From positions 3,038,001 through 3,102,000 of the forward strand of contig BSYQ01000008.1 in assembly GCA_030272585.1 (NCBI GenBank): DNA of 64,000 nucleotides. The letters are read 5' to 3'. Each line of letters starts with the position of its first letter. Positions within the stretch are counted from its first letter, which is position 1. The notes below the pieces were generated by a model, which was not told the origin of the DNA, searched no databases, and saw only the letters and a list, made by a program, of their open reading frames with translations. Shown in pieces: positions 31,238-42,450 of this stretch. The position numbers and the translations under genes are program-made. The DNA is from Bryopsis sp. KO-2023. Its lineage: Eukaryota > Chlorophyta > Ulvophyceae > Bryopsidales > Bryopsidaceae.

Positions 31238-33384
31238 TTAAAAATGGTAAAGAAAAAAAAATACTGGCAAAAAAAAAAATCGGTTGAAAGATACTGATCG
31301 ATTAAATCCATTATTCCTATTTTTTATTTTATTATTACTTTTTGTTGATTTTACCTTGTTTTGCAAGGTTTTTTCTGGCTGTTTTGGGGCGGAGCCGAAC
31401 CTGGGTTGTCTGACACGATGGCTCAAACTTTCTACAGGCTTCGACGAAACTTCGTCCAAATTCTTCAGATGGAGCTGAAACGCCACATTCCAGATTCGTC
31501 CTTTATTACACCTGAACTGACACATCCACCCAACATAAACAAACTTAAACAAGGGAAAAAAAAGGGAAAAGAAAGAACACACACACATGTAAATAGGAAA
31601 CGTAGTCAACAAGAACGTAGCAAGGGATGGAAATCCATAAAACCCATCGCCAGAATACAAATCACTGTTGTTTTTTTTTTCGGAGTGCACTAAAGAACTA
31701 TGCGCTTTGATGGCTTTCGCGAAAGTTCATATCATTTCTTTTCTGTTGTAATTTCTTTTTTTTTTTTTTTGGGGGGGGGGGGGTAGGGGGGGCAGGAATT
31801 TTCACATATTCTTCACACCTGACCAGATGAATGAGCCCAATTTGGTGTCGCATTGCGGACAATAGATTTTCCCTTCGAGAGCGCCTTCGGTTTTATCCAG
31901 CTGAGAGGCTCCACGAAAACCGACGATGCACTTTCATGAGGTTCATCTCCGCTAGGATTCAAAGGGTCAAGGTTTTGGTACCATCCACACTTTCGACATC
32001 TGAACAAAGAATCCTGAAAAAAACAAAAAAAAATCATATATATATCAATCAATCAATGATTACATGTATATATATATATATATATGTTTTGGGGGGAAAG
32101 GGGGGGAAAAACAAAACATCTCGAAAAACAAACTGGTGGTCAGTATTCTGTTTTATTTAATTGTTTTTTGGAACGGAAAATCTCGATCGTTTTCGATGTT
32201 TTTATTTGCTTGATTAATCGGTTTATCATCTGCCAGGAATGCCCCCCCCCAAAAAAAGAAACCTCACTTGCGACAGGGCGACGTCTTCCTCGTTGGGGGC
32301 GTTCTCTATGGCAGACGCTTCTTCCACCAAATCTCCTGATAAAATTTGTTGCTCAGCGCTTTCAATTTTCCCCGATTTTTTTCCCCAAAAAATGGCTAGT
32401 CCAGAAAGAAAAAAAAAGGTCACTCTTTCTTGTAGCATCCAAGAGACGAATTTTTTTTACGTACCCATGTCGATCAGTAACTTTTTCTTCAATTTTATTC
32501 CAACTCCCATAACCCAATCGGTTTCCTTATCTATCCAACCCACCGTTGAGCTCCTCGGGACTCCAGCAAAACAATGCACGAAAACCGATGCTTTTCCCGA
32601 CAAGGCTTTTTTGATGAAAGTGATGCAATCGTCCAGATGATTCAACAGCATGGTTTTTTCCTCCATGTTCATATATATATATACCACCATATGTTGAATG
32701 TCACTGCCCAGCACCGGGACCAGCTCTTCGTTCAAAATGGTCTGGGAAGATTTCATGCAAACAGAAAGAAAAAAACTGATATCAGTCCATGTGTGGATCC
32801 TGGAGCAAATTTTGGGAATAAAACAAACACGTGGTAATTCTGTGAGGGACAAGGTGGCATTTTATTCTTTATTTTTGAAAGGAGAATAGAAAAAAAAATA
32901 TAGATGTATATATCTGCAGATACTATAGATATTTTGAAGGAAAAACAGGAATATACAGCAATATACCCCCTGTGTGTGAATCACTTACGAAAAAAAAAAG
33001 TATGGAAAAAACTTACCAATACATGGGTTCCCTTCTTGATTTCACAAAAATCAACGGCAGTCGGCACACAGCCTATAATAAATAGCCCTGCATGATCCAC
33101 AAACCAAAAAGAAAAATCTGAACCTCACATGACAAATGTCTGATCGGATTCGGAACTATTCAATGCATTTGGAAATAAACTTTTACTCCTACTTTTACTT
33201 TTACTCTTTTTTTATTCCTTTTATTAATGAGTGGAAGTGAAAAGCCAGCTGATTGGGTGGAAAACTCACGATCAGGTGCATTAGCCGCCTTCCCAAAAAG
33301 ACTAATCCCAGATTTTCTTTTTTTTCCTTCTTCTGGGATTTGCAAACGCATACCGGGGACAACCACCTGGGTGGCGCTTCTCAT
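31238..33384 (-). CDS. DUSP12/Yvh1-type dual-specificity phosphatase with altered zinc-binding tail
   Basis: Exons 33270-33384 (candidate ATG 33384), 33017-33072, 32465-32741, 32268-32395, 31819-32013 and a last exon from 31516 (stop at 31238 if unspliced). The first five sum to 771 nt and join in phase. THVLTILNEE leads into the phosphatase core; the active site is VHCFAGVPRSS (C-x5-R). An unusual 30-residue in-frame extension (KETDWVMGVGIKLKKKLL) follows. The tail has FRCRKCGW, SSVFVEPLSWI and FRCNKGRIWNVAFQLHLKNLDEV, matching the Yvh1 zinc domain (CRKC ... FIEPVQW ... CPKC ... WITPAFQIHK). Between FVEPLSWI and RIWNVAFQ the conserved GKIYCPQCDTKLGSFIWSG is present only in the neighbouring frame, so two compensating indels are inferred. 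Known role: 60S ribosome maturation and stress response in yeast and animals. Confidence 0.72.
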
Positions 33385-35619
33385 TTTTTCCCGCCGACAA
33401 GCCAAAGAACTCGCCTTCTCTGTTTGGTGGTGGGGTTGAAATGTCGAATTTCCCAGAGTGAGGCGGCATTCGTGCCGAAATCCTGAACCTTTTGGTAGAA
33501 AACCATGTGGTCAGCGACGGACATACTGCTGCAGATAGAACAGCGGGCGGATTGTCCCTTTTGTTATTTATAAGCCCCCCCCCCAAAAAAAAAAAGATAA
33601 TAATAGACAAATAAATTTATAAATGCACCTGTTGAAGGCATGTGAAGCGTTCCGTTTTGGTGATTGTATTGGTAAATTTTGTTCAAGTTTTTTGTTCCTT
33701 TTCCTCCATTCCTGAAGAAGAAAAAAAAAACTGTCAACACGAAAACTTTTTTCTTTTCCTTTTGGGGTGGGGGGTCGACAAGCTGATTGAAAGAATAAAT
33801 GAATCGACATTTGGTTATACGAGATTTTCGTTTTCTATTTTGTCTGACCACTCACACCACCATTCAAAAAAAATAAATGAAAAGTTAGACGAAAGTTATC
33901 ATGGAACTGCTTTCAAGAAAAAAAAAACAACCGTGATCAAACATAGAGGAAAAAAAAGTGTGTTGATGGATTGCTTTTTTAATTCTTGAATAGCCAATGA
34001 AAGTTTTGTTTGAATTTGCATTCCTTGTTCCAAACAATAGAAAAAAACATGAAAATCCAGTAAACACCTCTGGAACTATTCAAACTCAATGGTTTCTTAT
34101 CATGTTTTTCCCCCCGATTCCAACTAGCAGAGCTAGAGAATTTAATCTGAAAAAAATGATATGATTACTTTTTAGGGCAATGCTATAAAACGAGTTTCAA
34201 GAATCAACTCACAGGTATCACAACACCATCAGGGAAAATATTTGCCGGAACCTTTCTGTGGAGATGTTCTAGACCTGCATTGAATCAAATTTCCAAGACT
34301 TTTACATATTCGCTTTCATTTGTTGGGGCAACCTCAGATACCCCCATCAAATCAAAAGTTCGCCCAGCCTGCAACCTACAATCGATCGACAAGCGATTTT
34401 TAGCATCAGTTTCCCCCAAGCTTCGAAAAATATTATTTATATTTATGAATGTACATTTATACAAACCTGCACATATAATATGGATAATAACAGTTACATG
34501 ACAAGAGCTGCTGGACATTTCAACATGCATCTCATTTTTTTTCTTCCTCCAATCAACAATAGGAGAAAAATAATAATTGAACCCTAACAAGCAACACTCA
34601 GTATGACCAACCAAACAGCCCCCCCCCTCTCTGTCAAATCAAAAGGTCCCATTTTCATTGATTTTATTTTTCTAAAGTGCTCTTGATAAATGACTGTTTG
34701 TCCCTTATGGAATGCATTTTGTAACTCACTTTTTGCACGATGGCTTCTTGTTTTCCTCTTTGATAGCTATTTCTCGCATGTGTTCGACCTCCATGCAGAA
34801 TTGTCGAAAGTTACAACTGTGCCATTCATGAACACGAATGAGGATGACCCTGGAGAAAAAAACACAGCCAAGAAAATTCAGCAGCTTGATATTTGCGATG
34901 CGGGTAACCCTGGGGAAAAAAACACAGCCAGGAAAATTCAGCAGTTTGATATTTGCAATGCGTAAGCATTCACCCCCTCCATGTCTATTATCTTTGTTCT
35001 ATATTGAGTTGCATGAGGTTTTGCTGCGGTTTGTCTCTGATCATGTTTTCTTTTTTTCTAACAGGAATAGAAGCAATTACCCTGCCCTGACTCTGAGAAA
35101 AAAAAAATCTCACATGCCACTGAAAGCTATAGAATTTATTTAATTAATTTAATTTAACTTTTTTTTTGGGGGGGGGGAGGCGCACCTTGGCTCTCTCCAA
35201 GCGTTCGCTTCTGGTTTCATTCGCCACTTGGACCGCGGAAGCATGCAATCTGAATAAAGTCGAATTTAGTTCCGTTTCCCTTTCGTGCTGCGAAACTCAC
35301 TCCACTGTCGATTGGCATGCTTTTGTTGATTTGGCCTCGAGTAAACTTCTTGACTTCTCTTTTACGAGTGCGATCAATGGTTGGCTGTTCCATTACCGAA
35401 GGGGTTTCCGTCCAGGAAGAGCTCCAGCGATCGAAGGCACCCTCTCCCCCCCAGCATCGAATCAAGCGCGATTGAGGTGGTGATGAAACCTCGGAACGGC
35501 GTGCGACTTGAATAGCTGGATGTTTTTTGATTTTTTTTTTTTTTGGTAAATAGCACGATTGGCCACGTGGAAAAAACAAAAACAAAAACAAAAAAACCAC
35601 GTGGAGTGCTCGCTGTGAC
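33385..35619. other. Region with unassigned exon-like fragments and a 60-bp tandem repeat
   Basis: Minus-strand stretches 34306-34368 (AGRTFDLMGVSEVAPTNESEY) and 34213-34274 (LEHLHRKVPANIFPDGVVIP) have good splice borders but do not join each other by phase; they may be 5' exons of the phosphatase gene or a separate gene. The GC-richer stretch 35200-35500 is open on both strands and lies just beyond the end of family member A; neither reading is recognised. The tandem repeat is listed separately. Confidence 0.4.
34846..34965 (+). repeat. 60-bp direct tandem duplication, in frame on the plus strand
   Basis: Two units, 34846-34905 and 34906-34965, differ at only a few bases. Read on the plus strand they encode two copies of (N/D)PGEKNTA(K/R)KIQQ(L/F)DIC(D/N)A inside a frame that opens after a possible acceptor (ccatgcag) at 34799 and stops at 34966. 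A length multiple of three and mostly conservative changes hint at coding, but no gene around it was resolved. Confidence 0.6.
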
Positions 35620-36546
35620 CTATTTGCGCAGCTTGGACAAAGCCCAAGCCACACCGGCTCCAATCCCAATGATACCCGCCAGCCGCCGCCATTTCCTTGC
35701 ACCTCTTTTCTTTCCTGGCCTCTTGCCAAGGTCCACCACATCAGCAGGGGGAACTTCCACAGCGGTGATGCAGTCTCCGATCGACACAAGGCTGTTGGAT
35801 CTCGTCAGCCTGCCGCCTTCTTCCTCCTTCTGGTCGATTCCTGTCCTTTCCATCCAAGCAGGGATGCTTCCCTCGTCTTCTCCACGGATGTGTCGGAGGA
35901 AGACTTGCACGACCTCCCTCTCCCCACACAGCTCCTCGTTGCTTCCCATGCCTTGTGCAAGGGATTCTACACTCCGGCTCCTGATAGGCCATTCCAAACC
36001 AAGCTCGATTCAATCATTTCACTGGGCAATCACGACCAGTCTGTTTGTCCCTTTTTTTTTTCCCTTTTGTATGGTTACCTTGGAAGCGGGCCAGGGGTGA
36101 TGTACTCCTCTTCCTCGCTTCTGGTGGCCGCCACTTCGTATGGCTCGCCCTCCGTGAACTCATAATCGGGCTCCTGGGAGTGCGGCCACCAGAAGTGGCT
36201 CATGGGGCCAATGTCAGCGCAGAGGCCGACCCCGTAGTATACCACTCTGCCGTTGGCAGGTGGTTGTGCCCACGTCTCTCCGCGCCAATCGTTGCGGAAG
36301 ACGAAACTGTTTCTCGACCGATTATAGGTCTCGAACCAGTCTGGAACACAGAAAGCAAAGCTGTGTCAAAGATTGTTTTTCTCGTCCTCGAAAAGGAACA
36401 GTTATAGCGAAGACGACGGAAGTCGTTCAAGGAGTTTTTCCCCTCTCAGAGATTCACGAGCCAGCAGACGTCTAACACGAGCAAGGTCGTCACACTATAC
36501 CGCTCCTGTTCCTCCGCCTTCGCGACCTCACGACCTCGGTTGCCAT
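35620..36546 (-). CDS. Tail-anchored family member A (unrecognised family), three exons, 222 residues
   Basis: Exon 1 36501-36546 (MATEVVRSRRRRNRS), exon 2 36079-36340, exon 3 35620-35980; 669 nt in total, intron phases 1 and 2. Exon 1 is strongly basic. Exon 2 is a Trp/aromatic-rich domain (DWFETYNRSR, FVFRNDWRGETW, VVYYGVGLCADIGPMSHFWW, EPDYEF) without known motifs. Exon 3 has a helical acidic part (VVQVFLRHIRGEDE), the motif RSNSLVSIGD, which looks like a basophilic-kinase or 14-3-3-type site, a basic KRPGKKRGARKWRR stretch and a hydrophobic segment (LAGIIGIGAGVAWAL) ending SKLRK. This layout suggests a tail-anchored membrane protein with its bulk in the cytosol. Function unknown. Member B (13160-19867) shares all these features but is interrupted. 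Exon 3's acceptor (tatcag) is weak but is the only one that matches the paralogue and the frame. Confidence 0.75.
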
Positions 36547-36604
36547 CTTCCTCGGTTCCTCGGTTGCGCAGGTGCAGATCTCACTTTTTTCTGAACTCAA
36601 GTGT

Positions 36605-36720
36605 ATCCAGAACGCAAGAGAAGCGTAGCTCGACGGGGGTTCGTGGAAGAACATATACTTGCTTGTGTTGACCCGTTTCTGTAATGTGACAGCAATTGGA
36701 GCATTCTCGCTGGGAACATC
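36605..36720 (-). promoter_or_regulatory. Conserved upstream block of family member A
   Basis: It lies about 60-170 bp upstream of the ATG at 36546 and matches 19925-20040. The shared core is gtgttgacccgtttctgtaa then tgtgacag (plus-strand reading) with a TATA-like acatatac nearer the gene. Family member B has the same arrangement. Confidence 0.55.
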
Positions 36721-39461
36721 CAGATACTGGAGGACGACTTGGTCCGAAATTTTTGAGGAGTCTCGCTGTTTTTTGATAAGGTCGCATGAGCTCAAAACGA
36801 GTTTGCAGAAGAGGGATGCGCGCGAGACTAGAGCAACACACGCTGGGTATCGTTTCGAAACGGAGACGCCTGCCTATCTTTGACAACATGCTATTTTCGT
36901 TGGCGCCTTAAAACGTGAAAACATTTTTGGCGGTGCCTTCCCTTCAGGACTGTAGGAAACTTGGCGACTCGCCACCGGGTGGATCGACAGCATCATAAGG
37001 CCGCCCCTGCAATCACAAGGAGTGTTTACGATGGAAAGCCGAGGTGTTGTGGTTCATGGTTCAGATTCAAAAACACAAACAGGATGCACCTGATTGACAC
37101 ACCAAGTTCCCTTTCTCTGGACTGATGCTGAAGAAGAATATCACAAATGTCTAAGTACCACTGCACTTCCACACTCAAGTTTTAGCTTAAAACTTCTGGT
37201 TCATCGAGCATCAACTACTGGGTGCGCAGACTAAATAATGTCTACTGTAGTGAAAGAAAGAAAATTGAAAGTCCCCCAAACTTTGAAACCAGTTTGTCCA
37301 CTTTTTGCAAAACTGTGCAAGGCAGTATTGATCAACACAATGCTTTAATTTTTTCAGGCACTGTAGGTTTAACAAAAGTCCTTACAAAAATCACCAGCGT
37401 TTAGCCCTTGCATAGTTCATAAATTTAAATATAATTTTCATGTGCATAAGCCTCCCACTTCTTTTTGGAGTTGGAATCACGGTCATTTTTTTGCAGGGGA
37501 GAATTGGTCAAAATTGACAAGTGATAGTGCTGAATCAACCTCATGATAATCTGTCATGTGGATGAATCTGGGCCGTATTCTCAGATCAAGAAGTTTTGTG
37601 AAAAAACCCGATTGCCAACTTGCGGACTTTCCCACCAGTAGTGGAAAAAAAACCAACTGATCAGTTCATGAAGAAACACCACGAAAAAAAGCCCGTCAAA
37701 GTGAGCACACGGCTCATCGAGGAACTTGGATCAAAAAGATATTTTGGGTGCAACACACACAAAAAAAGTAAAAAATAAGAATTGATTGGCTGTCTGATCC
37801 ACAACTCAACAATCGATTGCAAGGACTTGAAAGCCATTCCCTGAATAGCAAGCAACGGTTCATTGCGAATCGAGAATTGCGTTGCTGTTTCATAAACTGG
37901 CAAATCCAAGGGGGACTAAGGAGGGTTTTTGTTTTCTTTTCTTTTCTGATATTTGCTGGTCCCAGGCAATGATGGCGGACCAGCCATGCTGAGACCTACC
38001 CCGCCAAACCTAAACATTTTGGACAGCTATCCTTCTTACGGTTTTCTTTCTTTCACAATACAAATAAAACCCACCCATCCACTCCCCACCAAAAAAATCT
38101 TCTGCCACTGAACGGCGTCAAATTTGTTTTCAAGAAACTCGGGCTTCTATAATGTATCTGGAGGGAGACATTATTATGAGCTCTTCTTCTTCTCCTCTGC
38201 TGGTCTCCTTGTTCATAACAAGGAAGCTTTCCATTGAAACGAGATGAAAAATACAAAAAAAAATTATTAAAGAGCATATCACCAATTGAACCTGAACGAT
38301 AACAGTTCGTCTGTATATCCCTCAGACGTGAAGCGACCAAGGCAAGCCTCTGAGACATGACGGCATCTGTTCCATTTTTTCTGAACCCCCCAAAAAACTG
38401 CAAATGTGCAACCACCATACACTTGCATGTTCCAGATTGGGATGCTCCTCTAAAGTACCAACGAAAACAACACTGAAGAAACTACTGATCGTCCAGCTGA
38501 TGATGCCTTCTCTGGGAAATGCAAAATTATCCGCTAGTTTTGAGGAAAACTTTAAAGTGAACTGCGATGCTTAGCATATTTAGGACTTGGTTGACATGAG
38601 TATTTCTTTTCTTCAGTTTTTTTTATAGATGCAGGCAGGATGCATTGGAATCGAAAGATCGAATGGAACCAGTCTGTCATGCAATATACCCTCACATGTG
38701 CACAGGTTCTGTATCAAGTGCATTTGAAAAACCACCTCAATTACACACAAACTACTTTCGCGTGACAACCAAATCTCCGCATCTTCTTTTCATATCCTCA
38801 ACACTGCCATAAAACTGCCCCCAACACCTGACTCTTTTTCCTTCTTCAAGCAGCTTTTTTTCAAAAAAGGTTTCCAGCTGCTGCCAGGTGAACCAAATTA
38901 GTCACCTTTTTTTTCAAAACTTCCAGTACTGCAAGACCTCATACAATGTCTCCCAAAACATACCCATTGGTGATCGAAGAAAAAAGCAACACCCAGAACA
39001 AACCATCCAATGTTCCAGGATCGATCGATCACGTGGATGAAGCAGTCATCCACTACAGCATCAAAACTCAAGCAAAACACAGACCGACTGCCAAAAAACT
39101 GTACAAACAACACAAACACATAGAAAGGGGGCAGATTTCATCACTCAAATTTTGAGAGCCTCAGGCTCAATAAACAGGGGGCATCAAAGTGGGCAACAAA
39201 GTATTAATGGCTCCAATAATAGCCGAAGAAGGAAGCAATTCCACCAAAGAGTCCAGCTCGCGTCCAGGTGTCAGTTTCGAGAGCAGTTCTGTTGGGATCC
39301 CTTGGTTGCACGAAAGACCGACGTCGCCTTCGACGTAAGGTTCTGATTCAACGACCACACAATCAATAAATAAAAAGCACGAGACCTCAACACTACTCTT
39401 CATGAATTGAAGGACGAAATTTCAGTATTGTGGTGTATGGTATGGTTTAAGTTCCATATTC
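36721..39461. other. Intergenic region; one coding-like fragment
   Basis: Mostly AT-rich and unremarkable. On the minus strand 39167-39380 reads VVVESEPYVEGDVGLSCNQG and then ELLSKLTPGRELDSLVELLP before a stop, which looks like protein, but no splice partners or family were recognised. Nothing else is supported. Confidence 0.4.
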
Positions 39462-41122
39462 TTAAGGGAGATTTGAGGGAAAACACAATAAGGGGACCAG
39501 TGAATGTTTCACCTGGTTAACCAGAACGTTCCGGTGGTAGCTGTTCCGATATACAGGAGGAGGTGGTGGCGGCGGGGGATAAAAAGGCTGCTGATGTGGC
39601 TGAGACCACCACGCACCTTGGTAAGGCATCATGCCGTTGAACTGCGCGTGCGGTGGGTAGCAAGGCGGGGGGCACTGCATGTAGTTGTAGTGAGGATACG
39701 GAGGTGGTGGAGGAGGGGGATTTGGCATACCGTAGTACGGCATCGACTGGTTCATCCACATGCTCTGTGGGTAAGGCCCAGGAGGGGCGTACTGGTGCTG
39801 AACTGGGCTTTCGGGCTCGATTGGGGCTGCGACCAGAACATGATGGATGTCGGTAAGCGAAAACGGCGGACAGTTAGCAAGAGTTCTGGTTACGTACTCC
39901 GAGAAGCAATGCAGAAAAATAGCGACTCAGTTGTGAGGAGAAAAGGGATTTTACCTGGACCGAAGGGTGACTCTGGGATGTTGGAGCTCAGAGGCGAGAC
40001 GTCATCGGACAAGATTCCGGTGACGGGGTCGTAAATGTGAATCGCCCCACTTGGCTTGACGAGGCAAAACGGTTCCGTCTCATCATAGTACGTCGAGCCG
40101 CTGTTTTGAGTTTCCTGAATGGTCGCACAGAATAGAGTGAGCGAACAGTAACACAAGATTTTCCTCCCATGACACTCCAGTCAAAGTCGTCGGCCAACAC
40201 CACAAGAATTTTCTGTGTCCAGACATACCAGAGTGGGTGGCGGCTTCTCGGGAGCTGGTGGAGGCTCGTCATCTTCGCTCTCCAACAAGCTCAACTTGAG
40301 GAGACGCAACTCCTCCTCAAGGTCCGCAGCCGGGTTCCTGTACTCCGGCGGCGTCTCGTCCTTTTTCCTGGCGGCGATCTGCCAGCACACACCGCAAAAA
40401 GTCAGCAATGGAACTTGTGTTCATACGAAGAACGAAGGTAGTGATTTGGGAGCCTGTTGATTTAACAAACGCAAGCAAAAAGAGAAAAAACACACACACA
40501 TACACGAACGTCATGCTTCGTGTGTTACCTCAGCTTTCTTGCGCCTGGACAAGTACGGCTTCTTTCGGACCCTCCTCTTGATGGCGGGGTTTCCACTGTT
40601 TGCGCCCTACAGGAACGAGAAAGCAGCAGGCCTAGGCCGTGTAAAAAACAGAGCCGCTTCGAAGCACACAGCAGCGCGGACTCGCCCTCGTTTGCTCGGT
40701 GGTTGGTTTCTTTCGACAGCAGATGCGCACCGTCTGAGACTCCATTCTCGAAGCAGGAAAGTTGCTTCGAACAGGGTCACGGTTCGTCTGCATCGTGCCT
40801 CGGCAAGGATGTGTGGGAACTGGTCCTCTAGCCTCAGCAAAGCCGCGCGGTCGAAAAACTGGGGGATGTTGAGGAAGAGCCCTTTTCTACGATTTGCTAC
40901 CTGTTGCGGTACCACTGACGTGTGAGAAAAGACCGCTTTATGTAAATATTTCATGGAAACAGCCCCTTTCGTGACCGCTTTCAAACACACTCACACCAGA
41001 GCATGCGTACCGCCAATGCACAGTTGGACTCGCTTTTGGGAGTCACTGACGGACTGCTTGTGGCGGTACCACGAGCTTGAATTGCCAATTCTTGGCCTGA
41101 TTGCATCCAGACCTCGCTTCAT
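39462..41122 (-). CDS. Basic-then-proline/tyrosine-rich protein, five exons, 292 residues
   Basis: Exons 40997-41122 (ATG 41122), 40529-40606, 40229-40378, 39955-40114 and 39462-39826; 879 nt, all phases agree. Exons 1-2 are basic (MKRGLDAIRPRIGNSSSWYR; IKRRVRKKPYLSRRKKAE), a likely nuclear localisation signal. Exon 3 has an acidic, Leu-rich helix (LEEELRLLKLSLLESEDDE) and PPAPEKPPP. Exon 4 holds YYDETEPFCLVKPSGAIHIYDPVTG. Exon 5 is a Pro/Tyr/Met-rich tail with PPPPPPPYPHY, CPPPCYPPH and PPPPPPPP. Polyproline next to Tyr suggests ligands for WW, SH3 or profilin domains; a nuclear RNA-processing scaffold is a guess. I do not recognise the family. Intron 1 contains a long open minus-strand frame that could be an alternative exon. 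Confidence 0.65.
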
Positions 41123-42007
41123 GTTATACTGAAGCAAACACAAGTTCTGTGTTGCGCTTTCTTAAATCGCTATTTGTCTGTTTTCCACGACTCAACTGGG
41201 AGTGGGTAGTGTGAGCTGTATTTTGCGTGGTTGCAACGGATTACACGCAAACGCGCGAAGAAACTGAGGAACGCGATTCTGACCCAACCATGGTCGGGTC
41301 TTATTTTTGCGTCGATGGGAAAACTTGGTGTGCGTTTGGGTGTTCCACTTCTTTCAACTCAGTAAACTTCTTTTTCCACTGTTGAGATAGACTACAATCC
41401 AAACACCACGCATTTTTTCGATATCCCCCCTTCGGGATGTAACGAAGGAACATGTTTTATAATGCTATGGAACGACTGCTTTTCCCTTTCGTTTTTTCCG
41501 TTCTTTGCAAAGCTGGCCACACATCCAATGCAAATAAATCTATAAAATTGCTTAAAAGAAAAGCTCAAAATCGTGGTGCTTGATGATTGCTAGCCTGCCA
41601 AGATTTAGAATGTAAATAAAATTGCTGTCCAAAACCATACAGTCTTCATCAAAAACTGGTTTGATTTAAAACTAAAAAATCTTATATGTTTCCTGAAGTC
41701 ATTTTTTTTTCACATTATGGATAGGGATGTGTGTTTTTGTGGTGATGGATGTTTTTTTTTGTAATTATTGATAATAATCGATAAAAATGAATTTGCATCA
41801 GCTCTGTTTCTCCCATGCCTGGATATCTGTTGAAAGGGTACGCGAAAGGAATAATCTTCATGGAAAAGAAATGTTTCTGGACTGAGTGGTGGGTGCTATG
41901 GTTCAGGCGGAGCTTCTCCTGTGGATTTAGACGACTGAATGCTGGAGTAATCAGAAAACCAACTCGCTGATTTTTCTTTAATTCGGAAAGGAGGGTGGCT
42001 TGAGGGA
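41123..42007. other. Spacer between Pro-rich gene and duplication copy 2
   Basis: The first 200 bp are GC-richer and probably hold the promoter of the gene at 41122. The remainder is AT-rich without recognised features. Confidence 0.4.
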
Positions 42008-42450
42008 AGAAGATGCTGTCTTGTGTGAAGAAACATTAAGTGGAAATATACAACATTTTTTGGGAAAGGGGAAGGGGGTGTTTGGATGTTTTTTTCTTAA
42101 AGGAGATGGACGGGGAATCGATTTGGCTGTTGGTCGGTATTGTCTTTTGGTGCTGTAGGCTTGCTTGATTCGATCCATTGTGTCCAAACGAAAAGAAAAG
42201 ACATGAGACATCTTTACTTGAAAGAGTACTTGAAAAAGATGAAAGCTACCGAACATTTGACTTGTTTTTCGTTTCTTGTGGTGTTCTTTAAAAAAAAAAA
42301 ACATGACACTTGATTTTCAGGAGTGTGTTGGCTGCATGATAATAATTGTGCCCTTGATGACTGACTCGATGTAAAAAAATGTCATTACATGCTTTTTTTG
42401 GTTGAATTTTTTTTTGTGACACAAGAAAAGACCACTTCATACTTACAAAG

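Noticed and set aside
35217..35789. 190-codon minus-strand frame downstream of family member A
   Set aside because: It overlaps member A's exon 3 in another frame; there is no motif and no paralogous counterpart near member B.
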